DNA of 34,370 bases from Pseudoxanthomonas koreensis (GCF_010093225.1 NZ_PDWM01000035.1:1-34370); one strand, 5' to 3'; shown: positions 6,618 to 16,600, counted from the stretch's first letter. A program made the numbers and translations. Notes: a model not told the origin generated them from the letters alone.

Positions 6618-9002
6618 ATGACCTTCCGCCTCCGCCGTCCCTTCCCGGCCCTGCGCCTTCGCCCCGCCGCGGTCCTGTTGCTGGCCCTGGCCGGCCTGCT
6701 GGCGGCGATGCCCGCCACCGCGGTGGACGAGCGCGACCTGCTGCCGGTCGACCAGGCCTTCGTCCTGCGCGCCAGCGCGCCGACCCGCGAGGCGATCGAA
6801 CTGCGCTGGAAGGTCGCCGACGGCTACTACCTCTACCGCCATCGCACCGCGGTGAAGGCCGACCCGGGCGTGGCCGCCGGCGAGCTGCGCCTGCCCGACG
6901 GCACGCGCCACGTCGACGAGTTCTTCGGCCCGGTGGAGACCTACCGCGGCGAACTGGTCGCGACCCTGCCGCTCCAGCCCGGCGCCGCCACCGGCCCGGT
7001 CCGGCTGGAAGGGAAGTCCCAGGGCTGCGCCGACATCGGCATCTGCTACCCGCCGCAGACGCGGACGCTGCAAGTGGCGCTGCCGGCGGCGGGCGCCGGG
7101 GCGGCGGCCGGCGGCGGCACGCTGCCGGGCCTGCCGGTGGCCGGCGCCAGCACGTCCGGCGGCAGCGGCGCGCTGCGCGGGCTACAGCTGCCCGGCCAGG
7201 CGGCGCTGCCGGAAGCGCGGGCCTTCGCCGTGGACGCGATCGCCGATGGCGGCAACCGCATCCGCGTGCGGATGACCCCGGCACCGGGCTATTACATCTA
7301 CCGCGACCGCAGCAGCTTCAGCCTGGAGGGCGACCCGGGGCTGCAGGCGCAGCCGCCGCGCTGGCCCGAGGGCACCCGCCACCGCGACGAGCACTTCGGC
7401 GAGGTGGTGGTGTTCTTCGACGCGGTCGACGCGATCGTGCCGGTGCGCCGCAGCCATCCGGACCCGGCGTCCGTGACCGTGGTGGCGAACTTCCAGGGCT
7501 GCCAGGACGAAGGCATCGGCTATCCGCCGATGACCCGGCGCATCCCGGTGGACCTGCCTGCCGGCAAGGTAGACGCGGCCACGGTCGAGCCCGCCGGTGC
7601 GGGCGCACCGGCCAGCGCGGATGCAGGCGCGGCCGGGAACGGGACCGTCGCGGCCCCGGCCGGCACGGAGGCAGGCACCGATCCCGCCACGGCCGGGGCC
7701 GGCGTCGACGATGCGGCCGGCCCCGTCGCCCCCGCCACGCCCGACGCCTCCGCCGGCAACGCCCTGCGCACCGCCGCGCCGCCGCAGGCGCAGGCGCCGG
7801 CCGCGGGCCTGGCCGGCATCCTGCTGCTGGCCCTGCTCGGCGGCCTGGTGCTGAACCTGATGCCGTGCGTGCTGCCGATCCTCTCGCTCAAGGCCCTGGG
7901 CCTGGCCCAGAGCGGCGAGAGCCGCGGGCACGCGCGCCGGCATGCGCTCTGGTACACCGCCGGCGTGCTGGTCGCCTTCGCCGCGGTCGGCGCGCTGGTG
8001 GTCGGGCTGCGCGCGGCCGGGCATGCCGCCGGCTGGGGCTTCCAGCTGCAGCAGCCGTGGTTCGTGGCCGCGCTGGCCTACCTGATGTTCGCCGTGGGCC
8101 TGAGCCTGTCGGGGGTGTTCACCCTGGGGGGCGGGATCGGTGGCGGCCTGGCCGCGCAACGCAGCGGGCCGGCCGGCGACTTCATGACCGGAGTGCTGGC
8201 CTGCGTGGTCGCCAGCCCCTGCATCGCCCCGTTCATGGGCCCGGCGCTGGCCTACGCCTTCGCCGCCCCGGCGGCGGCCGGGATGCTGGTGTTCGTGGTG
8301 CTCGGCCTGGGACTGGCGCTGCCGTTCCTGCTGATCGGTTTCGTCCCCGGGCTGGCGCGGCGGCTGCCCCGGCCCGGCGCCTGGATGGAAACGCTCAAGC
8401 AGCTGCTCGCCTTCCCGATGTACCTGACCGCGGTGTGGCTGCTGTGGGTGCTCGGGCGCCAGCGCGGGGTGGACGCGATCGCCCTGGTACTGGCCGGCGC
8501 GGCGCTGCTGGCGCTGGCGCTGTGGTGGTTCGAGCGCAGCCGCTGGCGCGGCCCGCGCATCGCCCAGGTCCTGGCCGTAGCGCTGGGCGTGGTGGCGCTG
8601 CTGCCGGTGTGGGGCGTGGCCCGGATCGCTCCGCCGGCGGCGGCGGCGCAGGCCGAGGGCGTGCTGGCGTACTCGCCGGAAACCCTGGACCGCCTGCGCG
8701 GCGAGGACCGCGTGGTCTTCGTCAACATGACCGCCGACTGGTGCGTGACCTGCAAGGCCAACGAACGCAACGTGCTGTCCGGCGACGCCTTCGCCGCCGC
8801 GCTGCAACGCACCGGTGCGGTGTACATGCGCGGCGACTGGACCAACACCGACCCGCTGATCAGCCAGTTCCTCGAAGCACACAACGCCGTCGGCGTGCCG
8901 CTGTACGTGGTCTACGGCCCCGGCGCCCCGCCGGCGGTGCTGCCGCCGGTGCTCACCGACGCCATCGTCGAGGACGCGCTGCTGCGCGCCGCGGCCCGAT
9001 GA
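6618..9002 (+). CDS. dsbD: Thiol:disulfide interchange protein DsbD with duplicated N-terminal domain
   Basis: An inner-membrane protein of 794 residues, longer than the usual ~570, that passes electrons from cytoplasmic thioredoxin to periplasmic DsbC, CcmG and similar partners. In order: a signal peptide (1-35); a DsbD-alpha domain with its active pair C137/C143 (QGCADIGICYPP); a second alpha-like domain (about 200-325) in which C295 remains but the partner position 301 is Gly (QGCQDEGIGYPP); an Ala/Pro-rich linker (about 325-395); the beta membrane domain with C417 (LMPCVLPILS) and C535 (VASPCIAPF); and a C-terminal thioredoxin domain with WCVTCK (C709/C712). All six cysteines needed for the electron relay are present in the first alpha, beta and gamma domains. 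The ATG at 6618 precedes a normal signal peptide. It overlaps the next gene by ATGA. Confidence 0.95.
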   Translation: MTFRLRRPFPALRLRPAAVLLLALAGLLAAMPATAVDERDLLPVDQAFVLRASAPTREAIELRWKVADGYYLYRHRTAVKADPGVAAGELRLPDGTRHVDEFFGPVETYRGELVATLPLQPGAATGPVRLEGKSQGCADIGICYPPQTRTLQVALPAAGAGAAAGGGTLPGLPVAGASTSGGSGALRGLQLPGQAALPEARAFAVDAIADGGNRIRVRMTPAPGYYIYRDRSSFSLEGDPGLQAQPPRWPEGTRHRDEHFGEVVVFFDAVDAIVPVRRSHPDPASVTVVANFQGCQDEGIGYPPMTRRIPVDLPAGKVDAATVEPAGAGAPASADAGAAGNGTVAAPAGTEAGTDPATAGAGVDDAAGPVAPATPDASAGNALRTAAPPQAQAPAAGLAGILLLALLGGLVLNLMPCVLPILSLKALGLAQSGESRGHARRHALWYTAGVLVAFAAVGALVVGLRAAGHAAGWGFQLQQPWFVAALAYLMFAVGLSLSGVFTLGGGIGGGLAAQRSGPAGDFMTGVLACVVASPCIAPFMGPALAYAFAAPAAAGMLVFVVLGLGLALPFLLIGFVPGLARRLPRPGAWMETLKQLLAFPMYLTAVWLLWVLGRQRGVDAIALVLAGAALLALALWWFERSRWRGPRIAQVLAVALGVVALLPVWGVARIAPPAAAAQAEGVLAYSPETLDRLRGEDRVVFVNMTADWCVTCKANERNVLSGDAFAAALQRTGAVYMRGDWTNTDPLISQFLEAHNAVGVPLYVVYGPGAPPAVLPPVLTDAIVEDALLRAAAR

Positions 9003-9619
9003 GCGCCGGCCCTTCCCGCAAGCCGCTGCTGGCGCTGCTGGCCGTGGCCACCGTCGCCGGCGCGCTGGGCCTGCTGGCCGGCTGGTGGAGCGGCGGCGGC
9101 CTGCAGTTGCGCGACTACGGCGACGCCGGCCCGGCGATGCCGCACGCCGCCAGCGCCACGCCGGGCGGTGTGCACCCCGCCCGGCCCGGCGACCCGCTGC
9201 CGGCGATCGTCCTGCCCGGCCTGGACGGCAACCCCGTCGACCTCGCCGGCCTGGCCCCCGGCCGCCCACTGCTGGTCAACGTCTGGGCCGGCTGGTGCGC
9301 CCCCTGTGTCGAAGAAATGCCCGAACTGCAGCGCTACGCCCAGGCCCAGGGCGACACCGGCGTGCAGGTGGTCGGCCTGGCCCTGGATACCCCCGAAGGT
9401 GTCCGCGACTTCCTCGCCCGCATCCCGGTCGCCTACCCCATCCTGATCGACCAGCCTGGCCCGGCCGACGCCAGCGTCCAGCTCGGCAACACCCGTGGCT
9501 TGCTGCCCTACAGCGTCCTGGTCGACGCCGAGCGCAGGGTGGTGAAGCAGAAGCTGGGGCCGTTCGCCGCCGGCGAAATCGAAGCCTGGGCGCAATCCGG
9601 CCCCGCCGACCCCCTGTAG
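8999..9619 (+). CDS. TlpA/ResA-type periplasmic thioredoxin
   Basis: A 206-residue protein with an N-terminal membrane anchor or signal (residues 8-28) and a periplasmic thioredoxin domain of the TlpA/ResA/DsbE class. The active site is WCAPC (C100, C103), followed by the VVGLALDTPEGVRDFL insert typical of the class and the cis-proline region GLLPYSVLVD. Its ATG overlaps the dsbD stop (ATGA), so it is translated with dsbD and is very likely a DsbD client, reducing periplasmic thiols. The last codons and the TAG stop lie inside the GTAG inverted repeat at 9610-9753, so the C-terminus (DPL) is encoded by the repeat. No exact gene symbol is assigned because several TlpA-like paralogues are usual. 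Confidence 0.9.
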   Translation: MSAGPSRKPLLALLAVATVAGALGLLAGWWSGGGLQLRDYGDAGPAMPHAASATPGGVHPARPGDPLPAIVLPGLDGNPVDLAGLAPGRPLLVNVWAGWCAPCVEEMPELQRYAQAQGDTGVQVVGLALDTPEGVRDFLARIPVAYPILIDQPGPADASVQLGNTRGLLPYSVLVDAERRVVKQKLGPFAAGEIEAWAQSGPADPL

Positions 9620-9753
9620 GAGCCCACTTCAGGGGGCGACCCGGTGGCGTCGGGAAAAGCGGCGTTCAACGCGCCGCATCCGCAGGGGCCGCGTCGAACG
9701 CGGGCTGCGGACAAGCCTGCGGGTCGCCCCCTGAAGTGGGCTCCTACAGGGGG
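9610..9753. repeat. GTAG-type palindromic element (long inverted repeat), copy 1
   Basis: Arms 9610-9642 and 9721-9753 are perfect 33-base inverted repeats around a 78-base centre. Each arm has CCTGTAGGAGCCC and ends GGGCGACCC, with a small internal hairpin. The centre contains a second, smaller imperfect palindrome (GCGTTCAACGCG... with its near-complement). GTAG-motif REP elements are abundant in Stenotrophomonas and its relatives. It probably also ends transcription of cutA-dsbD-tlpA. A related element lies at 18271-18419. Confidence 0.9.
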
Positions 9754-9897
9754 CGCGCCCTCTGCGGCTAGCAGTTTCGGGAGGGGCCACACTTTCAATC
9801 ATTCGCTTGAAACGCGGTGAACTTCGCCGAACTGGACACGATCGGCGCCTTCGCGCAGACTCGCGCCCTTTCCCGCCGCACGCCCCACACGCCTCCA

Positions 9898-10338
9898 ATG
9901 GCTCGACTGCTGGTCCTGCACGGCCCCAACCTCAACCTGCTCGGCAGTCGCGAGCCGGAGGTCTACGGCCATGCCACCCTGGCCGACATCGACGCCGGCC
10001 TGGCCGCGCAGGCCGCCGCCGCCGGCCACCAGATCGAGTTCCTGCAGGCCAACGCCGAGCACGTCCTGGTCGAACGCATCCAGGCCGCCCGCGGCGACGG
10101 CACCGTCTTCATCCTGATCAACCCCGCCGCCTTCACCCACACCTCCGTCGCCCTCCGCGACGCGCTGGCCGCGGTGGCGATCCCGTACATCGAGATCCAC
10201 CTGTCCAATCCCCACGCCCGCGAACCCTTCCGCCAGCACAGCTACTTCAGCGACAAGGCGGTCGGCGTGGTCTGCGGCTTCGGCGCCGACAGCTACCGCT
10301 ACGCCCTGGACGCCGCCCTGGCGCGCCTGCCGGGCTGA
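9898..10338 (+). CDS. aroQ: Type II 3-dehydroquinate dehydratase
   Basis: A 146-residue enzyme of the shikimate pathway that converts 3-dehydroquinate to 3-dehydroshikimate. Signatures are [20 protein letters not shown] (lid Arg18, catalytic Tyr23), [17 protein letters not shown] (H81), EIHLSN (catalytic His101) and [11 protein letters not shown]. The ATG at 9898 is chosen because the family begins right at this strand; a GTG at 9817 would add an unrelated leader. It is followed after 39 bases by accB, the conserved aroQ-accB-accC order of many proteobacteria. Confidence 0.97.
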   Translation: MARLLVLHGPNLNLLGSREPEVYGHATLADIDAGLAAQAAAAGHQIEFLQANAEHVLVERIQAARGDGTVFILINPAAFTHTSVALRDALAAVAIPYIEIHLSNPHAREPFRQHSYFSDKAVGVVCGFGADSYRYALDAALARLPG

Positions 10339-10377
10339 CGCCCTTCCCATTCCGCACCCGCAACACCGAGGCCAACC

Positions 10378-10863
10378 ATGGACCTGCGCAAGATCAAGAA
10401 ACTCATCGACCTGCTCGAAGAATCCAACCTCGCCGAAATCGAGATCAAGGAGGGCGAGGAAAGCGTGCGCCTGTCGCGCATCCCCACCGGCGTGGCCGTG
10501 GCCGCCCCGGCCGCCGCGCTGGAAGTGCGCAGCCCGGCCGCCGCCGCGCCGGCCGCGCCGATGCCGATGAACTCGCCCGTGGAAGCGGCCACCGGCGGCA
10601 GCGCCAAGGGCGGTCCCGAGCTGCCCCCGGGCCACGTGGTCCGCGCGCCGATGGTCGGCACGTACTACGCCGCCCCGGCCCCGGACAAGCCGGCCTTCGT
10701 CAGCGTCGGCCAGCAGGTCAAGGCCGGCGAGACCCTCGGCATCATCGAGGCGATGAAGATGTTCAACCCGATCGAGGCCGACGTCGCCGGCACCGTCGTC
10801 GCGATCCTGTGCGAGAGCGGCCAGCCGATCGAGTTCGACCAGCCGCTGTTCGTCATCGGCTGA
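10378..10863 (+). CDS. accB: Biotin carboxyl carrier protein of acetyl-CoA carboxylase
   Basis: A 161-residue protein. The N-terminal helix-rich part ([20 protein letters not shown]) contacts biotin carboxylase. An Ala/Pro-rich flexible linker (about 38-85) follows, then the biotinyl domain with the EAMKM motif; K127 is the biotin attachment site. It carries CO2 between AccC and the AccAD carboxyltransferase, which makes malonyl-CoA for fatty acids. accC begins 89 bases downstream; that gap contains a small hairpin (GCGCGGC/GCCGCGC, 10874-10891) and no gene. Confidence 0.98.
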   Translation: MDLRKIKKLIDLLEESNLAEIEIKEGEESVRLSRIPTGVAVAAPAAALEVRSPAAAAPAAPMPMNSPVEAATGGSAKGGPELPPGHVVRAPMVGTYYAAPAPDKPAFVSVGQQVKAGETLGIIEAMKMFNPIEADVAGTVVAILCESGQPIEFDQPLFVIG

Positions 10864-10952
10864 GCAGGGCGTCGCGCGGCGCCTGCCGCGCACCTGCGGA
10901 CGTCCGCCAGCCTGGAGGCCGGCGGGCCTGAAGAACGAACCGGGAAACGAAC

Positions 10953-12320
<1,368 letters not shown>

Positions 12321-12327
12321 TGCGACG

Positions 12328-13245
12328 ATGCCGTACCTGGAACTGAGCCTGCGCAGCACCGAGGCCGAACAGCCGCGCTACGAGCGCGCGCTGGAGGATG
12401 TCGGCGCACTGTCGGTGACCCTGCTCGACGCCGACGCCGACACCCCCAACGAGCGCGCCATCCTCGAACCGGGCGTTGGCGAGACCCCGATCTGGAAGTC
12501 GCTGGTGCTGACTGCGCTGTTCGACGCCGATACCGACGCGCTGGCGCTGCTGGCGGCGCTGGAAGCGTTCGACCCGGGCCTGGACTGGGCCGGCGCCGGC
12601 TTCCGCAAGGTCGAGGACGAGGACTGGGAGCGCGCCTGGCTGGACCAGTTCCAGCCGATGCGCTTCGGCCAGCGCACCTGGATCGTGCCCTGGAACCACG
12701 AACTGCCGGCGGAGGCCGACGTGCCCGGTGCGGCGGTGGTGCGGCTGGACCCTGGCCTGGCGTTCGGCTCGGGCACCCATCCGACCACCGCGCTGTGCCT
12801 GCGCTGGCTCGACGCGCTGGCCGGCGAAGGGGTGCTGCGCGGCGCGCGCGTGCTCGATTTCGGCTGCGGCTCGGGGATCCTGGCGCTGGCCGCGCTCAAG
12901 CTCGGTGCGGACGCGGCGGTCGGCGTGGACAACGATCCGCAGGCATTGCTGGCCACCGCCGACAACGCGCAGCGCAACGCGGTCGATGATCGCCTGGCGG
13001 TGTACCTGCCCGCCGACGAGCCGGCCGCGACCTATCCGGTGGTGGTGGCCAACATCCTGGCCACCGCGCTGGACGCGCTGGCCGATGTGCTGGCCGCCCG
13101 CGTGGCCCCGGGCGGGCGCATCGCCCTGTCCGGGATCCTGCGCGGGCAGGAGGACGAACTGCTGCAGCGCTACGCGGCCTGGTTCGACCACTTGCAGGTC
13201 GCCACCGAGGAAGACTGGGTGCGGATCGAGGGCGTGCGCCGCTGA
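12328..13245 (+). CDS. prmA: Ribosomal protein L11 methyltransferase
   Basis: A 305-residue enzyme that trimethylates ribosomal protein L11 using S-adenosylmethionine. The N-terminal ~120 residues are the substrate-binding domain; a [14 protein letters not shown] motif leads into the methyltransferase domain, with motif [21 protein letters not shown] (about 175-194) and the PrmA-specific [10 protein letters not shown] motif. Its start lies 7 bases after the accC stop, consistent with cotranscription. A terminator-like hairpin follows at 13246-13286. Confidence 0.97.
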   Translation: MPYLELSLRSTEAEQPRYERALEDVGALSVTLLDADADTPNERAILEPGVGETPIWKSLVLTALFDADTDALALLAALEAFDPGLDWAGAGFRKVEDEDWERAWLDQFQPMRFGQRTWIVPWNHELPAEADVPGAAVVRLDPGLAFGSGTHPTTALCLRWLDALAGEGVLRGARVLDFGCGSGILALAALKLGADAAVGVDNDPQALLATADNAQRNAVDDRLAVYLPADEPAATYPVVVANILATALDALADVLAARVAPGGRIALSGILRGQEDELLQRYAAWFDHLQVATEEDWVRIEGVRR

Positions 13246-13286
13246 GCGGTCGCCGCCGGGCCACGCCCGGCATCGCGGGCGACCGC
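13246..13286. terminator. Nested hairpin after prmA
   Basis: An outer 9-bp stem (GCGGTCGCC/GGCGACCGC) encloses a 7-bp inner stem (GCCGGGC/GCCCGGC). There is no T-run, so it may be a weak or factor-assisted terminator, or only a structured spacer. Confidence 0.4.
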
Positions 13287-13309
13287 GCCGGCATGCTTGA
13301 ATAGGCCGC

Positions 13310-14176
13310 ATGTTCTTTCCCTGCCCGCACTGCCAGTTCCTGGTTTCCCACCATCCGCAACTGCGGCCGCTGCCGGCGCACTGCCCGCAGTGCGCACGTT
13401 CGCTGCTGGAGGATGCGGAGCCGGTGGCGGAAGACGGCGAGGGCGGTCTTCGCGAAGTGACGGTCGACGCGGCGTCCGCCGACGCGGCGGATGGCGACGG
13501 CGAAAGCGGGGACGAGGCAGCGCTTCCTGCCACGGATGACGACCGGGCTGCGGCAGACCCTGGGGCCGCGATGGACGGCGATACCCGCGCAGATGCCGCA
13601 GCCGCGGCCGGTGGCGATACCGCAGGCTCCGAAGCCGCGATTGACCCTGAAGCCGCGCCGGCAGCACTGCCCGCGCACGCGAACGCGCCTGCCGCGTTCG
13701 CCACCCCCCACCGCAACCGCCGGGCGCGATGGAGCTGGCCACTGGTCGCGGTGCTGGCGCTGCTGCTGGTGTTGCAGGCCCTGCTCGCCGACCGCGCGCG
13801 GCTGGCCGCCGATCCGCGCTGGCGACCGCTGCTCGAATCGCTGTGCGGCGCACTGCAATGCGACCTGCCGGCGTGGCACGAGCCTGCCGCGTTCACCATG
13901 CTCGATCGCAAAGTGCGACCGGCGTCACAACCTGGCGCGCTGCGCGTGGACGCCACCTTCCGCAACGACGCGCGCTGGCCGCAGGCATGGCCGGCGCTGC
14001 AGCTGGCGCTGTCCGACGCCGACGGGCACGTGCTCGGCAGCCACGTGTTCCCGCCGACCGAATACCTGGGTGCCGCTGCGTCCACGCGCCTGTCTCCCGG
14101 ACAGAGCGCACAGGTCACCTTCCTGGTGCAGGAGCCGGCGCCGGGCACGGTCGCGTTCTCGTTCGAGTTCCGCTGA
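13310..14176 (+). CDS. DUF3426 zinc-ribbon membrane protein
   Basis: A 288-residue protein. The N-terminal zinc ribbon (C5, C8, C25, C28 in CPHC...CPQC) is of the MJ0042 type. A long acidic, Ala-rich low-complexity region (about 38-135) follows, then one membrane helix (WPLVAVLALLLVLQALL) and a C-terminal DUF3426 domain (from about 165; FTMLDRKVRP, DATFRNDARWPQAWPALQLALSD, VFPPTEYL). DUF3426 is widespread in proteobacteria next to prmA and fis. Its function is unknown, although the layout suggests a cytoplasmic metal-binding head and a periplasmic immunoglobulin-like tail. The low-complexity region is unusually long. Confidence 0.85.
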   Translation: MFFPCPHCQFLVSHHPQLRPLPAHCPQCARSLLEDAEPVAEDGEGGLREVTVDAASADAADGDGESGDEAALPATDDDRAAADPGAAMDGDTRADAAAAAGGDTAGSEAAIDPEAAPAALPAHANAPAAFATPHRNRRARWSWPLVAVLALLLVLQALLADRARLAADPRWRPLLESLCGALQCDLPAWHEPAAFTMLDRKVRPASQPGALRVDATFRNDARWPQAWPALQLALSDADGHVLGSHVFPPTEYLGAAASTRLSPGQSAQVTFLVQEPAPGTVAFSFEFR

Positions 14177-14224
14177 ACGCGCAGTCCGCACGTCCAGTCC
14201 ATGGCAGCGACCGGGCGGCCGCGC

Positions 14225-14230
14225 TAGACT
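14225..14230 (+). promoter_or_regulatory. -10 box of the fis promoter
   Basis: TAGACT would start transcription near 14237. That puts the ATG at 14234 upstream of the transcript and favours the GTG at 14276 as the fis start. No convincing -35 is visible. Confidence 0.4.
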
Positions 14231-14275
14231 CCCATGCCCGCTTGCAAGCGGCCCGCAGCAATCTCCGGAACTCCT

Positions 14276-14551
14276 GTGCAGCAGAATGCCTCTTCCCGCG
14301 CCGACGCCGGTCGCGCAACTTCCCGTCCGCCGCTGCGCGAGCACGTCGCCATGTCGGTACGTCGCTACCTGCGCGACCTGGATGGCGTGGACGCCAACGA
14401 CGTCTACGAGATCGTGCTGCGCGAGATGGAGATCCCGCTGTTCGTGGAAGTGCTCAACCACTGCGAAGGCAACCAGAGCCGCGCCGCCGCGCTGCTCGGC
14501 ATCCACCGCGCCACCCTGCGCAAGAAGCTGAAGGACTACGGGCTGGCCTGA
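14276..14551 (+). CDS. fis: Fis-family nucleoid-associated DNA-binding protein
   Basis: A small DNA-bending regulator, 91 residues from the GTG at 14276 or 105 from the ATG at 14234. The shorter form is preferred because it matches the usual ~90-residue xanthomonad Fis and because the -10 box lies only four bases before the ATG. The core ([34 protein letters not shown]) forms the dimer. The C-terminus ([20 protein letters not shown]) is the helix-turn-helix. It sits in the conserved accBC-prmA-fis-purH neighbourhood, but the dusB gene often found next to fis is absent here. A short hairpin at 14559-14576 follows the stop. Confidence 0.9.
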   Translation: MQQNASSRADAGRATSRPPLREHVAMSVRRYLRDLDGVDANDVYEIVLREMEIPLFVEVLNHCEGNQSRAAALLGIHRATLRKKLKDYGLA

Positions 14552-14586
14552 GACGGCCGCCACGTTCGCACGTGGCCCGCATCGCG

Positions 14587-14592
14587 TAGACT
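14587..14592 (+). promoter_or_regulatory. -10 box upstream of the protease gene
   Basis: TAGACT, about 100 bases before the protease ATG. The leader between them is GC-rich and shows no other gene. No clear -35 box is seen. Confidence 0.3.
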
Positions 14593-14688
14593 CGCTGCGC
14601 CGGCAGGGGTGCCGGCCGCCTTCGCAAGGTTTCCCGCGCGGCACGGGGGCGATCGCACGCGACCGCGCGGCGCGACAGGGGGAAATCG

Positions 14689-15900
14689 ATGCATCCTGCA
14701 GGGAATTGGCCCAGGTACCTGGGCCGGGCGCTGGCGCTGTGCGCGTGCCTGTCCGCCGCTTTGCCAGCGCTGGCCGCCAAGGCCAGGAACGACGCGATCC
14801 AGCCCGATGCGACGGTGATGGCCGTCTACGTGGCCGGCGACACGCTCAAGGCACGCCATTACGCGACCGCGTCGAACAGCTGGATCGAACCGGGCAAGGC
14901 CTTCGCCCAGGCGCTGGAGGGCGACGGCAGGAAATACTTCCCGAACCTGTACCTGGTCGCCGCGACGCAATCGCAGCCACAGGACCGGCAGTACGCCCTG
15001 CTGGTGGCCATGGACCCGAAGTGGAGCGAGTCCCGCCCCATCGAGCTGACCCTGGGCTACGTGGTCTACGACGCGAACGGCGAACGCCTGCTCGAAGGCA
15101 AGGTGAAACCGGCTACGGCGCGGATGGTCAGCCTCGACGCGATCGTCACCGAGACCAGCGTGCTCGCGGTGCAGCAGGCGATGGCGCAGATCCATCGCAG
15201 GCTCGCGTCCAACCCGCCGCAGCTGGCCACCGCGCCGGCCGCATCGATCAACCTGGCCCGCCTGGTCGACCGCGCGAAGCCACGACGCACCGGCACCGGC
15301 GTCTTCATCAACCGCAGCGGCCAACTGCTCACCGCCGAACACCTGGTCCGCGAATGCGTTGTGCTGGAAGCGCATGTCGACGACCACGCGGTGCCGCTGG
15401 CGACGCGCACCGCAAGCAGCGTGCTCGACGTTGCCGTGCTCGATTCAGGCGTGGCCCACGCCTCCAGCCTGCCGCTGCGCCGGGACGCAGGCTTCGACCT
15501 GGGCGAACCGGTGCTGGCGGTCGGCCATCCGGCCCGCGGCCACGCCGGTGATGCACCGACCCTGGGCCGCGGCACCATCAGCGCGGAGAAGGGCCCGCGG
15601 GGTTCGCTGGGCGCGTTCCAGTTCTCCGCCTCGCCACGCGCCGGCAACCATGGCAGCCCCGTGGTTTCCGATGCCGGCGAACTGCTCGGCCTCAGCGTCG
15701 GCACGCGCGACAGCGACCTCCTGGCCGAGCGCGGGCTGATGCCAAAGAACACCGACTTCGCGCTCGATGCGCGCCACATCGCCCGCTTCCTGCAGCGCGC
15801 GAACATCGCCTTCGACACGCTTGCTCCCGCCGAGGCGCACCGCGAAACCGGTGCGCAGGCCGCGATGGCCAACACCGTCCAGATCAACTGTTACCAGTGA
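14689..15900 (+). CDS. Secreted trypsin-like serine protease
   Basis: A 403-residue protein with a signal peptide (1-29, ending ALPALAA). The N-terminal ~170 residues form a domain I do not recognise. The C-terminal half is a chymotrypsin-fold protease: TGTGVFINRSGQLLTAEHLV gives H218, VLDVAVLDSG gives D247 and GNHGSPVVSDAGELLGLS gives S323, so the H-D-S triad is intact. The usual TAAH before the catalytic His is TAEH, and the nucleophile motif is NHGSP in place of GxSGSP. It may act in the periplasm or outside the cell. A good ribosome site (AGGGGGAAA) precedes the ATG. The next gene starts at or just after its stop codon, so the two probably work together. The pair separates fis from purH and looks like an accessory insertion. 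Confidence 0.8.
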   Translation: MHPAGNWPRYLGRALALCACLSAALPALAAKARNDAIQPDATVMAVYVAGDTLKARHYATASNSWIEPGKAFAQALEGDGRKYFPNLYLVAATQSQPQDRQYALLVAMDPKWSESRPIELTLGYVVYDANGERLLEGKVKPATARMVSLDAIVTETSVLAVQQAMAQIHRRLASNPPQLATAPAASINLARLVDRAKPRRTGTGVFINRSGQLLTAEHLVRECVVLEAHVDDHAVPLATRTASSVLDVAVLDSGVAHASSLPLRRDAGFDLGEPVLAVGHPARGHAGDAPTLGRGTISAEKGPRGSLGAFQFSASPRAGNHGSPVVSDAGELLGLSVGTRDSDLLAERGLMPKNTDFALDARHIARFLQRANIAFDTLAPAEAHRETGAQAAMANTVQINCYQ

Positions 15901-15911
15901 GGCGCACCCGG

Positions 15912-16526
15912 ATGATCCGCCATTGCCTGCTCGTCCTCGCCCTGCTGGCGCCCGCGTCCGCGCTGGCGGACGCGCCCGCGCCAGCTGCCGAGGCGCTCCC
16001 CGACACCGCGCCGCCAGTTGCGCCCATCGCCGGCGCATTGCCTCCGATGTGGTTCTACAGTTCGCTGGCGCCGGACGAGGTGCTGCCCACGCTCAAGGCC
16101 CATCCGGCCCTGGCCGGCCTGGACAAGGACCTGGCCGGCAGTCCGCTGTCGCTGGTGGTGACGCATACCTACGAGACCACGGCTGGTGGCAAGGCCGCCG
16201 GACTGGTGACCGGCCTGCTGTCCGCCGGCACGCTGGGCATCGTCCCGATCGTCAGCAACAACCGCCTGGTGGTCCGTTACGAGGTGCTGCTCAACGGCAA
16301 GTCGATCACCACCCATTCCTTCCAGCGCACCGCGACCCGCGCGCAGAACCTGTGGGTGACCGGGCAAGGCCAGGAAGGCCAGCTCGGCAAGGCGGGCCTG
16401 GAATGGGCGATGTCGACGGTCGCCGACGCGGCGGCCCGGCTGGCAGAGGACCCGGCCCTGGTCGCGGTCCGCGACGAGATCGAGTTCTACTTCCCCCCCG
16501 CCGGGGACGCTCCGACGCAAGACTGA
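15912..16526 (+). CDS. Small secreted protein paired with the protease, function unknown
   Basis: A 204-residue protein with a classic signal peptide (MIRHCLLVLALLAPASALADAP). The ATG at 15912 has a GAGG ribosome site 9 bases upstream; a GTG at 15897 that overlaps the protease stop is an alternative. The middle has a glycine-rich hydrophobic stretch (GGKAAGLVTGLLSAGTLGIVP) followed by a beta-rich segment (NRLVVRYEVLLNGKSITTH). A similar glycine-rich segment then strand order occurs in many small envelope proteins and lipoproteins, but there is no lipobox here. I cannot name a family. The tight spacing suggests it is a partner, chaperone, inhibitor or substrate of the protease. Confidence 0.7.
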   Translation: MIRHCLLVLALLAPASALADAPAPAAEALPDTAPPVAPIAGALPPMWFYSSLAPDEVLPTLKAHPALAGLDKDLAGSPLSLVVTHTYETTAGGKAAGLVTGLLSAGTLGIVPIVSNNRLVVRYEVLLNGKSITTHSFQRTATRAQNLWVTGQGQEGQLGKAGLEWAMSTVADAAARLAEDPALVAVRDEIEFYFPPAGDAPTQD

Positions 16527-16562
16527 GGCGTCCATCGGGTGCGGGCCACGGCCATGCGCGGC

Positions 16563-16589
16563 CGTGCCCGGGCAAGTAGCCCGGGCACG
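16563..16589. terminator. 11-bp perfect hairpin between the secreted-protein gene and purH
   Basis: CGTGCCCGGGC pairs with GCCCGGGCACG around the loop AAGTA. It lacks a T-run, and it ends only five bases before the purH -10 box. It may end the upstream transcript or act on the purH promoter. Confidence 0.5.
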
Positions 16590-16594
16590 CCGCG

Positions 16595-16600
16595 TATAAT
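16595..16600 (+). promoter_or_regulatory. purH promoter -10 box
   Basis: TATAAT, a perfect sigma-70 -10 box, lies 34 bases before the purH ATG. The -35 position is covered by the 16563-16589 hairpin and shows no good TTGACA match, which suggests control by an activator, PurR-like factor or DNA structure. Confidence 0.6.

Noticed and set aside
7182..9269. Long minus-strand open frame across dsbD
   Set aside because: Arg/Gly/Gln-rich shadow of dsbD with no ribosome site and no recognisable domain.
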